Part shown: in pieces, positions 46,335-55,108 of the stretch | Position numbering within the stretch: the first letter of the stretch is position 1 | Layout: every line of letters begins with the position of its first letter | Position numbers and translations under genes: made by a program | Assembly: GCF_010731575.1 (NCBI RefSeq) | Contig: NZ_AP022617.1 | Span: 4,464,001 to 4,528,000 of the forward strand | DNA from: Mycolicibacterium monacense | GTDB lineage: Bacteria > Actinomycetota > Actinomycetes > Mycobacteriales > Mycobacteriaceae | Direction: 5' to 3' | DNA length: 64,000 nucleotides | Notes under the pieces: generated by a model | What the model was told of the DNA's origin: nothing | Database searches by the model: none | Seen by the model: the letters and a program-made list of their open reading frames with translations, nothing else

Positions 46335-47750
46335 ATGAATCGCCTCGATCGCTTCTTCGAGATCTCCGCGCGTGGGTCGACGCTCGGCGCCGAGGTCCGC
46401 GGCGGCCTGGTCACGTTCATCGCGATGGCCTACATCATCGTGCTGAACCCGATCATCCTGTCGAGTTCCGACGACGTGGAGGGCAACTCGCTGCAGTTCG
46501 CCCAGGTCTCGGCGACCACGGCGCTCGCCGCGGGGGTCATGACGATCCTGTTCGGTCTGATCGCACGGTTGCCCTTCGCCTTCGCCGCCGGCCTGGGCAT
46601 CAACTCGTTCCTGGCGACGACGGTGGTCGGTGACGTCACCTGGCCCGAGGCGATGGGCCTGGTGGTCATCAACGGTCTGATCATCGTGCTGCTGGCGGTG
46701 ACCGGTCTGCGGCGACTGGTGTTCGACGCGGTGCCGATGCAACTGAAGCTGGCCATCACCGCGGGCATCGGATTGTTCATCCTGTTCATCGGCCTCGTCG
46801 ACGCCGGTTTCGTCAACTCCACCGGGCTGGCGTCGCCGCCGGTCGGGCTGGGTGCCGGTGGACTGGGCTCGATCAACACCGTGCCGACGCTCATCTTCGT
46901 GATCACGCTGCTGGTCACCGGTGTGCTGGTCGCGCGGCGGGTGCGCGGCGGCATCCTGATCGGCCTGGTGGCCGGAACCGTCATCGCCGTCGTCGTCGAG
47001 GCGATCTGGGATCTGGGATCGGCCCAGGACAAGGCCGGCGGCTGGAGCCTGTCGGTGCCGCAGTTGTCCGGTTCGCCGTTCGCGCTACCGGACCTCTCGC
47101 TGGTCGGTGAGTTCAGCCTGACCGGTGCCTTCGAGCGCATCGGGATCCTCGCGGCGGTGATGCTCGTCTTCACGCTGGTGTTCGCCAACTTCTTCGACGC
47201 GATGGGCACGTTCACCGGGCTCTCGCGCGAGGCGGGGCTCTCCGATGACCGGGGGACGTTCCCCCGGTTGCGCTCCGCGCTGATCGTCGAGGGTGCGGGC
47301 GCGGCAGTCGGCGGTGCGTCGTCGGCGTCGTCCAACACGGTGTTCATCGAATCCGGCGCCGGTATCGAAGAGGGCGCCCGCACCGGCCTGGCGAACCTGA
47401 TCACCGGTGCGCTCTTCCTCGCCGCGATGTTCGTCTCCCCGCTGGCCTCCATCGTGCCGACGGAGGTGGCCGCGGCCTCCCTGGTGGTCGTCGGCGCGAT
47501 GATGGTGTCCCACCTGCGCCACATCGAACTGTCGGAGTTCTCAGTGGCGCTGCCGGTCGTCCTCACCGTCGCCGCCATGCCGTTCACCTACTCCATCGCC
47601 AACGGAATCGGTGTCGGGTTCATCTCGTGGGTGGTCGTCCGCTCCGGCGCCGGGAAGGCCCGCGAGATCAGCCCGCTGCTGTGGGTCGTGGCCGCCGGCT
47701 TCCTCTTCTACTTCGCCCGCAGCTGGATCGAGACCCTCATGGGAGTGTGA
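46335..47750 (+). CDS. NCS2-family purine permease (AzgA type)
   Basis: 471-residue transporter with about 12-14 membrane helices. AzgA-type marks are FITAMAY-like VTFIAMAYIIVLNP near residues 24-37, FAAGLGINSFLA, the transport-site segment FANFFDAMGTFTGLSREAGL and SSASSNTVFIESGAGIEEGARTGL. It should import adenine, guanine or hypoxanthine with protons. It is divergent from the LysR regulator. The last 210 bases overlap the tail of the YihY gene on the other strand. Confidence 0.92.
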   Translation: MNRLDRFFEISARGSTLGAEVRGGLVTFIAMAYIIVLNPIILSSSDDVEGNSLQFAQVSATTALAAGVMTILFGLIARLPFAFAAGLGINSFLATTVVGDVTWPEAMGLVVINGLIIVLLAVTGLRRLVFDAVPMQLKLAITAGIGLFILFIGLVDAGFVNSTGLASPPVGLGAGGLGSINTVPTLIFVITLLVTGVLVARRVRGGILIGLVAGTVIAVVVEAIWDLGSAQDKAGGWSLSVPQLSGSPFALPDLSLVGEFSLTGAFERIGILAAVMLVFTLVFANFFDAMGTFTGLSREAGLSDDRGTFPRLRSALIVEGAGAAVGGASSASSNTVFIESGAGIEEGARTGLANLITGALFLAAMFVSPLASIVPTEVAAASLVVVGAMMVSHLRHIELSEFSVALPVVLTVAAMPFTYSIANGIGVGFISWVVVRSGAGKAREISPLLWVVAAGFLFYFARSWIETLMGV

Positions 47751-48704
47751 CCGGCTCGGCCTGAACGTCACCGCGACATGCTGAAAACCCTTGACCCGCT
47801 CGGCCTTCGCCTTGCGCGTGTAGGTGCGCCGATCGGCGGAGGTCAGCGTCACCGAGTCGGTGAACGGGGTGAGCAGGGCGCGCGGGTACAGGTGGTCGAC
47901 CCGCACCACGTTGAGCTCGGCGCACAGCACCAGGCTGACCGAGATGAGGTAAAGGAACGCCAGGAGCCCGAGGACCAGTGCGAACACGGTGTTGGTGGCA
48001 CTGGCCGAACTGACCGTGCGCGCGACGTAGCCTGCGCCGAACCACTGCAGGAACTGCCAGATCAGCGCCCCGGCGAGCGCACCGGGTAGCACCTGGCGGT
48101 AGGTGAGCTCACGGCTCGTCGTCGTCCGGAACGCGACCAGCAGGATCCCGGTGTTGATCGCGATGGTCCCCACCACGACCCCGGCCGTGCCCAGCACCCC
48201 GAGATCGTCGACGGCACGGCCGACGGCGGACAACAGGGTCGCGGCGATCGCCGCGGACCCCAGCACCAGCAGAAGCAGCAGACTACGGACGCGTGAGCGG
48301 ATCGGATCCGGGCGCACGTTGCGCGGCACCGCCCACACCGAGTTCATCGCGTTCTGGACCGCCTGGCCGACGCCGGACCCGCCGTAGAGCGCGCCGAGGA
48401 TGCCGACCACGACGGCGACCGCGCCGCCGCTGAGTTGTTCGGGCTGTGCCAGTTGCTCACCGATGAGCGGGAACTGGTTGACCGTCGACTCGACGATCTG
48501 CCGCTGCAGCTCCGGGCGGCCGACGAGCACCACACCGAGCGCGGTGGTCAACAGGAGCAGCAACGGGAACAGGGACACGAACGCGTAGTAGGTGATCAGC
48601 GCGGCGAGGTACCCACCCTGGTCGTCGACGTACTTGTAGACCACCGCGATGACGTAACCCATGGCGCGGCTGCGCTGTTGGAGCCTGTCGAACCAACCGA
48701 TCAC
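47541..48704 (-). CDS. YihY/BrkB family membrane protein with unusual tail
   Basis: 387 residues. The first ~290 are a YihY/BrkB membrane domain with about six helices: GGYLAALITYYAFVSLFPLL, GALYGGSGVGQAVQNAMNSV, LTYRQVLPGALAGALIWQFL and FLYLISVSLVLCAELN. The family has no settled function. The last ~70 residues (from about 318) are hydrophilic and rich in Asp, Glu, Gly and His, and are encoded entirely antisense to the NCS2 permease gene; they look non-native, as if the original stop was lost. The start is ATG 48704. Confidence 0.85.
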   Translation of the reverse strand: MIGWFDRLQQRSRAMGYVIAVVYKYVDDQGGYLAALITYYAFVSLFPLLLLLTTALGVVLVGRPELQRQIVESTVNQFPLIGEQLAQPEQLSGGAVAVVVGILGALYGGSGVGQAVQNAMNSVWAVPRNVRPDPIRSRVRSLLLLLVLGSAAIAATLLSAVGRAVDDLGVLGTAGVVVGTIAINTGILLVAFRTTTSRELTYRQVLPGALAGALIWQFLQWFGAGYVARTVSSASATNTVFALVLGLLAFLYLISVSLVLCAELNVVRVDHLYPRALLTPFTDSVTLTSADRRTYTRKAKAERVKGFQHVAVTFRPSRSHSHEGLDPAAGEVEEEAGGHDPQQRADLAGLPGAGADDHPRDEPDTDSVGDGVGERHGGDGEDDRQRH

Positions 48705-48714
48705 CGCGAACCGC

Positions 48715-49047
48715 CTAGCCGTCGGTCGGCTGCGCCGGCTCCACGGTCGCCAGTTGGTCGATACCGCTGATCCGCAGCACCGGGATCAGGTACGGGTTGG
48801 CGACCAACCGCATCTGCGGCACCTGGTCGGCGTGCACGGACAGCGCGCCGATCGCGGCGCTGTCGAGGTATTCGACGGCGCTGAGATCGACGGTGACCGT
48901 TCCCCCGGCGCCGTCGGCCGCCGCGATGACGGTGATCAGCGCCCGCGTGAAGGTCTCGACGTTGCTCAGGTCGATCTCGCCCGCGGCGACCAGCAGCGGG
49001 GTGCCGTCCGTGTGCCGGTCGGCGTTGACGGTCAGCGGTGTGGCCAT
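48715..49047 (-). CDS. STAS-domain anti-anti-sigma factor
   Basis: 110-residue single STAS domain. The switch loop reads VDLSAVEYLDSAAIGALS with Asp62-Ser63, so the phosphorylatable serine of RsbV/SpoIIAA-like antagonists is present. Unphosphorylated STAS proteins sequester an anti-sigma kinase and free the sigma factor. The ATG overlaps the stop of the giant upstream protein (TGATG), which contains both the kinase and the phosphatase expected to act on this serine. Their fixed 1:1 coupling is strong context evidence for a partner-switching role. Confidence 0.9.
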   Translation of the reverse strand: MATPLTVNADRHTDGTPLLVAAGEIDLSNVETFTRALITVIAAADGAGGTVTVDLSAVEYLDSAAIGALSVHADQVPQMRLVANPYLIPVLRISGIDQLATVEPAQPTDG

Positions 49048-52000
49048 CACAGGATCCCGGCCTCGAGGTGGACCGTGGTGCCGTCGTCGCCGGGCCTGAT
49101 CGTCACATCGTCCATGAGGCCCTCCATCAGCGCGACGCCGCGGCCGCGCCGGGTGTCGACCTCGGTGCGCGGGGTTTTCCACGAACCGGTGTCGAGTATC
49201 GACACCTGCAGCCGGTCGACCATTGCGGTCGCGCGCAGGGTGACGCGTCCGTCGGGCCGGTCACGGTGCCCGTGCTCGATCGCGTTGGCGACCGCCTCGC
49301 CGGCGGCGATCAGCACGTTCATCGCCTGATCAGGTCCGACGCCCGCCTTGGTCAGCCAACGGCGAAGGGCCGTACGGGAACTCGCGAGGTATTCGTTGCG
49401 CGCCGGGAACACCAGGTCGAGCGGGGCGGGCTGGCGGTAGAGCAGCAGCGCGACGTCGTCCTGGTAGCCACCGTCGGGTGCGAGGCGGGACATCAGCTGG
49501 TCGGCGACCGCGTCGAGGGCATCGGATCGACCGTCGGCGACCAGGTCGGCGGCTCGGCCGATACCCGTCTCCAACGAGGCGCGGCGACGCTCCACCAGCC
49601 CGTCGGTGTAGAGGAGCAGCGTGGTCCGGGCGGACAGGGTCACCCGGGCCTCCGGCCGTTCCTGATCGGGCCGCAGCGCCAGCGCGAAGCCGCGGGCGTC
49701 GTCGAGCACGCGGTGGCCGTCGTCCGGACCGACGAGGATGGGCGGGGGGTGACCGGCGCTGGAGTACACCAGTTCACCGGTTTCGGGTGAGAGCACCGCA
49801 CACCACACGGTCGTGCAGCGCGCCCCCGGCAGCCGCGCCGCGAACCGGTCGAGACCGGCGAGCGCCGCCCCGGGACTGGGCTGGTCGAGCAGGAGTGCAC
49901 GGCATGCGCTGCGCAACTGGCCCATGACGGTGGCGGCCTCCAGGTCGTGGCCGACGCAGTCGCCCACGACCAGCGCGATGCAGTCGCCGTCGAGATCCAC
50001 GACGTCGTACCAGTCGCCGCCGACCTGCAGCGGCCGGGTCGCCGGGTGGTAGCGGACGGCGAACCCGCCCGGCAGCCGGGCGGGGCCGAGGATCGCGTGC
50101 TGCAGCGTCAGCGCGGTCTCCCGCTGCTGATCGAGCCGGTGCACCCGCTGCAGACCCTGGCCGAGACGGCCCGCGAGGACCGTGAGCAGCGTGCGGTCCT
50201 CCGGGGTGAACGGCCGTTGTTCGAGCAACTCGATCCACAGGACGAGGACACCGCGGGGATGTTGCAGCGTGATACCCGCTGTGCCGTACTCCTCGGTGTC
50301 GGCGGTCAGCAGATCGGCGGTACGCAGCGCGGTGATCGTATCGCGTTGTCCGGCAGGCAGATCCGACCATTGCACGGCCTCGCCGGCGCAGATGACGTCC
50401 GGGGTGACGTCGCCGTCCGCGCCGGGGAAGGTCACGGCCAGCACCCGGCGCGCCTGCCACAGCCGGTGCAGTTCCGCGACGGCGGCGCGCAGCGCCCCGT
50501 CGAGGGTGTCGGCTTCTGCCAGTTGCGCATTCAGCGCGGCCAGCGCCATCTCGCGCTGCACGATGTAGTGCTCGGCGGTGACGTCGCGGAACGTACCGAC
50601 CGCCACGCGGCGGCCGGTGTCGGGATCCCGGGCGGGGTTGAAATTCGCGTTCACCCAGAGCCGGTGCCCGTCGCGGTGCACGACCGGGAAGGTGAACTCC
50701 CCGCGGCTCTGACCCATCACTCCGCCGAAGGCCTGGCTGGTCTGACGGTAGCCCTCGGGATCGGTGTCGGGGTCGGGCCACCACGGCTGCACGGGTTGGT
50801 ACGGCAGACCTTCGGGACCGTAGCCCAGGATCTGGCTGAACGCGGCGTTGATCTCGACGACCGCACCGTCTTCGTCGCAGACGAAGAACGCCTCCTGCAG
50901 TGAGTCGATCAGCGCGGTCCGCCAGCGGCTGTGGTGGTTGCGCAGGCGTGCCAGCGCCACGTTGGCGTGCACCCGAGCCAGGAGTTCGGCTGCCGCAAAG
51001 GGTTTCACGAGGTAGTCGTCGGCGCCGGCGTGCAGGCCCTCGATGGACGATTCCTGCCCCGCCCGCGCCGACAACAGCAGTACCGGCAGTGCGGCGGTGC
51101 GGGATTCCGCGCGCAGGGCCGCGACCAGTTCCAGACCGTCGAGACCAGGCATCATGACGTCGCTGACGACGAGGTCGGGCAACTCCGCCCGGATGGATTC
51201 CAGTGCCTGTCTGCCGTCGGACACCGCCGTCACCTCGTAGCCCGCGCCGCGCAGCAGACCGGTGAGGTATGCGCGCATGTCGGCGTTGTCGTCGGCGATC
51301 AGGATCCGGGCCGGTACGGCAGTGCCGGTGCCACTCCCGCCCGTCGCCGGCACCGGCGCGGCGATCGGGTCTCGAGAGTCGGATTCGGGATCCGATGCGG
51401 GCAGCCAGCGCAGCGCCTCCTGCAGGTAGGGGTCGGCGTTGGCGGAGACGCCCGACACCCGCCCGTGCGGCACGACCTCGTCGGCCGGCAGATGCGCCGC
51501 GCCGAAGGGCATCTGGATGGTGAAGGTGGTGCCTCGGCCTTCCTCGCTCTGGGCACCGATGGTGCCTCCGTGCAGGCCGATGAGTTCCTTGACCAGCGCC
51601 AGACCGATCCCGCTGCCCTCGGTGGACCGGGCATCGACCGTCTCGACCCGGTGGAACCGCTCGAACAGCCGGGGCATCTCCGCCTCGGGGATCCCGACCC
51701 CCGTATCGGCTACGGTGACCACGGCCACGCCGTCGTCGGCGGTGACGCGCACCGTGACAGCGCCCTCGCGGGTGAACTTCAGCGCGTTGGAGAGGAGGTT
51801 GAGGACGACCTTCTCCCACATGTCGCGGTCCACGAAGACCGGTTCGGCCAGCGGCGGGCAGTCGACGGTGAACTCCAGCCCCGCCCGCTCGATCGCCGAA
51901 CGGAACACGCTCGCCAGTTCGGCGGTGACGGCGGCGAGGTCGACGGGTTCGAACTGCGCCCGCATGCGGCCGGCCTGGATGCGGGAGAAGTCGAGCAGCG

Positions 52001-53219
52001 TGTTGACCAGCTTCGCCAGCCGTAATCCGTTGCGGTGCGCGAGTTCCAGTTCTTCGCGCACCCGCACGTCGAGCTCACTGGTGCGGAGCATCTCGGCCAA
52101 CGGCCCGAGGATCAAGGTCAGGGGTGTGCGGAATTCATGGCTGATGTTGGAGAAGAACGTGGTCTTGGCGAGGTCGAGCTCGGCCAACTCCTCGGCCCGC
52201 CGCTGCTGGGCCCCGTAGCTGCGGGCGCTGCCGATCCCGGCGGCGATGTGCCCCGCGACCAGTTCGATGAACCCGCGGTAGGGGGCGTCCAGCCTGCGGT
52301 GGGAGTTCAACGCCGCCACCAGGAATCCGACCGGGTCGGCGCCCTGCTGCAGCAGTGGGACCACCAGCGCCTGCGTGGGCGGGTCCGGCCACACCCCGCG
52401 GGGCAGGGCCAGCGACTCGCCGTCGATCTCGAGCAACACGGTCTCACCCTCGGCGGGCTGCCGGACCGGCCACACCGACATCCCGTCGGCCGACAGGGTT
52501 TCCGGCGCCGCCGCGTGCCCTGGTGTGATCCCGCTGCTCGCGGCGAGAACCGCATCGCCATCGTCACCGAACAGATAGGTCAGCGTGAACGGCAGGTCGT
52601 GGCGGTTGCGGCCCAGTTGCTCGGCGGCGAAATCGAGCATCTGCCGTTCGGTGCGTACGACGCTCGGATCCGATCCGAGGTCCCGCAGCGTCGTCATGCG
52701 GCGTTCGGCGATCACCCGCTCGGTGTCCTCGCTGACCACGCAGAGCATGCCGACGACCTGACCGCCGTCGTCGCGCAGCGGGCTGTAGGAGAAGGTGTGG
52801 TAGGTCTCCTCGGAGTACCCGGACCGTTCGAGGAACAGCAGCAGCGCCGAATCCCACGTCGCCCGGCCGGTGGACAACACGGATTCGATCCGGGGACCGA
52901 TGTCGGGCCAGATCTCCGCCCACACCTCGCTGGCCGGCCGGCCCAGCGCCCACGGGTACTTGCGGCCCAACGTGTCCCGCCGGTAGGCGGCGTTACAGAA
53001 GAAGGTCAGTTCCGGACCCCACGCCATCCACATCGGGAACCGTGACGACAGCAGGATGTTGACGGCGGTGCGCAGGCTCTGGGGCCAGGCGGTGGGGTCC
53101 CCGAGCGCGGTCGACGCCCAGTCGACCATGGCGAGATGACGGCCCACTTCCGGGTCCGCGCCGAACAGTGCACTCGCAGAGGAGGTCAACGAAGCCGCCC
53201 CAGCTTCCTCAACGCCCAA
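49047..53219 (-). CDS. Giant hybrid histidine kinase-SpoIIE phosphatase-anti-sigma kinase
   Basis: 1390 residues, no membrane segment. Domains in order: PAS (~30-170), GAF (~190-345), HisKA with His361 (SNISHEFRTP), HATPase with N478 and DTGVGIPE (505-512), receiver (~637-755) with D643/D644, phosphoacceptor D687, S717 and K739, PAS (~765-885), GAF-like (~900-1025), SpoIIE/PP2C phosphatase (~1045-1262) with D1069, D1087, D1206 and D1254-D1255, and an RsbW-type HATPase (~1265-1390) with E1308, N1312 and DTGSW. It could sense a signal, relay phosphate internally, and both dephosphorylate and phosphorylate the coupled STAS protein. Rv1364c is a shorter relative in concept. The start is a TTG at 53219 with AGAGGGA upstream; the first ~30 residues are uncertain. 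Confidence 0.9.
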   Translation of the reverse strand: MGVEEAGAASLTSSASALFGADPEVGRHLAMVDWASTALGDPTAWPQSLRTAVNILLSSRFPMWMAWGPELTFFCNAAYRRDTLGRKYPWALGRPASEVWAEIWPDIGPRIESVLSTGRATWDSALLLFLERSGYSEETYHTFSYSPLRDDGGQVVGMLCVVSEDTERVIAERRMTTLRDLGSDPSVVRTERQMLDFAAEQLGRNRHDLPFTLTYLFGDDGDAVLAASSGITPGHAAAPETLSADGMSVWPVRQPAEGETVLLEIDGESLALPRGVWPDPPTQALVVPLLQQGADPVGFLVAALNSHRRLDAPYRGFIELVAGHIAAGIGSARSYGAQQRRAEELAELDLAKTTFFSNISHEFRTPLTLILGPLAEMLRTSELDVRVREELELAHRNGLRLAKLVNTLLDFSRIQAGRMRAQFEPVDLAAVTAELASVFRSAIERAGLEFTVDCPPLAEPVFVDRDMWEKVVLNLLSNALKFTREGAVTVRVTADDGVAVVTVADTGVGIPEAEMPRLFERFHRVETVDARSTEGSGIGLALVKELIGLHGGTIGAQSEEGRGTTFTIQMPFGAAHLPADEVVPHGRVSGVSANADPYLQEALRWLPASDPESDSRDPIAAPVPATGGSGTGTAVPARILIADDNADMRAYLTGLLRGAGYEVTAVSDGRQALESIRAELPDLVVSDVMMPGLDGLELVAALRAESRTAALPVLLLSARAGQESSIEGLHAGADDYLVKPFAAAELLARVHANVALARLRNHHSRWRTALIDSLQEAFFVCDEDGAVVEINAAFSQILGYGPEGLPYQPVQPWWPDPDTDPEGYRQTSQAFGGVMGQSRGEFTFPVVHRDGHRLWVNANFNPARDPDTGRRVAVGTFRDVTAEHYIVQREMALAALNAQLAEADTLDGALRAAVAELHRLWQARRVLAVTFPGADGDVTPDVICAGEAVQWSDLPAGQRDTITALRTADLLTADTEEYGTAGITLQHPRGVLVLWIELLEQRPFTPEDRTLLTVLAGRLGQGLQRVHRLDQQRETALTLQHAILGPARLPGGFAVRYHPATRPLQVGGDWYDVVDLDGDCIALVVGDCVGHDLEAATVMGQLRSACRALLLDQPSPGAALAGLDRFAARLPGARCTTVWCAVLSPETGELVYSSAGHPPPILVGPDDGHRVLDDARGFALALRPDQERPEARVTLSARTTLLLYTDGLVERRRASLETGIGRAADLVADGRSDALDAVADQLMSRLAPDGGYQDDVALLLYRQPAPLDLVFPARNEYLASSRTALRRWLTKAGVGPDQAMNVLIAAGEAVANAIEHGHRDRPDGRVTLRATAMVDRLQVSILDTGSWKTPRTEVDTRRGRGVALMEGLMDDVTIRPGDDGTTVHLEAGIL

Positions 53220-53365
53220 CCGACATCCCTCTCAGCGCCGCGGATCGACGCACGAAGGCGGCGCCGCGCCAGGGCGCGCGCCCGCGCCCGGCGTGATCGT
53301 CACCTTATGGTCGAGCGCCGCGGTCGCGGCGCCGTCTGTCCCCGGAGTCATCCGTGGATGCAGGC

Positions 53366-53391
53366 TGCCCAAAGCGGGTGAAAGTGAAACC
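53366..53391 (-). promoter_or_regulatory. SigF-like promoter motif before the giant kinase gene
   Basis: On the minus strand GGTTT (53391-53387), 16-nt spacer, GGGCA (53370-53366); this fits the SigF consensus GGTTT-N15-17-GGGTA except for one base. It would give a leader of about 140 nt. Confidence 0.35.
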
Positions 53392-53398
53392 AGGTTCA

Positions 53399-55027
53399 TC
53401 AGCCGCCCCGGGTGAGTACCGCGGGGGCGGCACGCCGCTGAGCGTCGAGGATCAGCACGGCCACGTGAAGCGACGTCATGGACTCCGCGTCGTCGAGATC
53501 GACGCCGAGGGTCCGGCCGATCGCGGCCAACCGTTTGTAGAGCGCGGGCCGGCTCATGTGCAGCCGTTGCGCCAACGCCGCCTTGTTGCCCGCCACCTGC
53601 AGGTACTGGCGCAACACCTCCAGGTTCGACGGCACGCGCTCGTCGTCGTCGAGCAGCAGTGCCCGCAACTCGGTCTCGGCGAACTGCTGCACCCGCGGAT
53701 CGTCCCGCAACAGCGCGATCAGACCGCGCAGGCGTACGTCGGACGCGCGGTAGACCGCCCGGCCGTGGCCGTGCATGGCGATGGCGACCTCGCCGACGTG
53801 GGCGGCTTCGCCCAGCCCGTGGATCGCCTCGACGATCTCGGCGGCGGGATCACCCACCGCGCACACCGAGCGGCCCTCGGAACGGGCACCGCCGTCGCGG
53901 CGGCGCACCTCGGCGTGCACCCGTTCGCCGAGTGCGGTCAGCGCCCGGTCCCAGCCGCCGCGCCCGGGGTCGAGCGCCACCAGCGCGCCGATCTCGCCGT
54001 CGCGGCGGATCGAGCACAGCGCGGTGTGGCCCGCGGCGTTGACCGTGTGCGCGACGGCGTCCAGCAGTTCGACGTTACGGCGTTGCGCCACAACGGGATC
54101 CATGGTGGCCGCCCCGCGGTCGACCCGCACGACGAGCGGCAGGTACCGGGCGGACCTGCGCAGTCCGAGGGCGTGCGCCCGAGCCGCGGCCTCGCGTTCG
54201 TCGGTGATGCGACCGGCCACCACATCGTCGATCAGCCCGCTCTGGGCCTGCTGGTGCAGCCCGCTGCGGTTGCGCTCGATCATCCGGTGCAGGGCCAGCG
54301 CCGCCGCCGCCCGTTCGAGGACCATCGTGGCGCGGGCCCGGTCGGGGGGTGCCGCGGGGACGATCAGGCGCCCCCACTCCTCGCCGCGCGGTCCGACCGA
54401 GGTGACCGCCCAGTCCCCGTCGGCGGCGCTCGCCCGGGACCGCCGCTCCCAGTTCTGCAACAGCGTCGCGGCCGCGTCGCCGCCGGGAGCGACGGCCAGC
54501 GCCTGGTGGGCGAGGTCCTCGAGGACGACCGGTTCGCCGAGGATGCGCGCCGCGGCGTCGACGATCCCGGCCGGGGACGCGCGTTTCATGCTCAGCTCGG
54601 TGAACGTCTCGTGCACACGCCGGTCGAACGCCACCTCGTCGTACTGGGCGGCCACGATCCGCCGGTGCACCACCTCGGTCACGGCGACGAACTTGATCTG
54701 CCGGTGCAGCGCGACGAGCGCGAGGTCCAGCCGTTCGGCATGGGCGACGACCCACTGCGGCACCGCCGTCATCGCCGTCCCCAGTTCGACGACCACCCCG
54801 ACCGCGCCGGCGTCGGCGAGCCCCTGCAGGTAGCGCCGGGGATCGGCGGCCAGCCCGGCACCGGTGGTCAGCACCAGTTCGCCGCCCTGCAGCAGCGCAG
54901 ACAGGTCGGCCACGTCGCCGACGTGCACCCACCTGATCGGGTCCTCCCAGCGGCGCGCGCTGAGCACCTCGGGTTCGCCGCGCGCGACGACCGGCAGCCC
55001 GATCACGTCGGCCACGGTCATCGTCAT
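53399..55027 (-). CDS. PucR/CdaR-type transcriptional regulator
   Basis: 542 residues. The N-terminal PucR domain (~1-130, VADVIGLPVVARGEPEVLSARR at the start) is followed by a GGDEF-like middle segment and a C-terminal helix-turn-helix (AALAQRLHMSRPALYKRLAAIG, about 490-511). Members activate purine, GABA or amino-acid catabolism genes. It is divergent from mmsA with an 81-bp spacer that contains a TGCAACG/CGTTGCA dyad. The ATG at 55027 follows a TACATT -10 element by 6 nt. Confidence 0.88.
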   Translation of the reverse strand: MTMTVADVIGLPVVARGEPEVLSARRWEDPIRWVHVGDVADLSALLQGGELVLTTGAGLAADPRRYLQGLADAGAVGVVVELGTAMTAVPQWVVAHAERLDLALVALHRQIKFVAVTEVVHRRIVAAQYDEVAFDRRVHETFTELSMKRASPAGIVDAAARILGEPVVLEDLAHQALAVAPGGDAAATLLQNWERRSRASAADGDWAVTSVGPRGEEWGRLIVPAAPPDRARATMVLERAAAALALHRMIERNRSGLHQQAQSGLIDDVVAGRITDEREAAARAHALGLRRSARYLPLVVRVDRGAATMDPVVAQRRNVELLDAVAHTVNAAGHTALCSIRRDGEIGALVALDPGRGGWDRALTALGERVHAEVRRRDGGARSEGRSVCAVGDPAAEIVEAIHGLGEAAHVGEVAIAMHGHGRAVYRASDVRLRGLIALLRDDPRVQQFAETELRALLLDDDERVPSNLEVLRQYLQVAGNKAALAQRLHMSRPALYKRLAAIGRTLGVDLDDAESMTSLHVAVLILDAQRRAAPAVLTRGG

Positions 55028-55033
55028 TTACAC

Positions 55034-55039
55034 AATGTA
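55034..55039 (-). promoter_or_regulatory. -10 element (TACATT) of the pucR-type gene
   Basis: TANNNT on the minus strand, 6 nt before the ATG at 55027. Confidence 0.35.
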
Positions 55040-55066
55040 GCCCCGGACGAAGAATCAGTGACACTC

Positions 55067-55097
55067 TGCAACGCCCTGCAGCGCGGAGGCCGTTGCA
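55067..55097. promoter_or_regulatory. TGCAACG-N17-CGTTGCA dyad, possible PucR operator
   Basis: Perfect 7-bp arms at 55067-55073 and 55091-55097 between the divergent regulator and mmsA, ending 11 bp before the mmsA ATG. Confidence 0.4.
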
Positions 55098-55108
55098 CAC
55101 TCGGTCGC

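Noticed and set aside
53220..53398. tRNA or small RNA in the gap before the giant kinase gene
   Set aside because: No cloverleaf arms or T-loop consensus; the stretch is GC-rich leader and promoter sequence only.
53354..55108. Possible 585-residue N-terminal extension of mmsA
   Set aside because: The extension is antisense to the PucR-type gene, which has clear domains; mmsA at 497 residues from ATG 55109 is the normal length.
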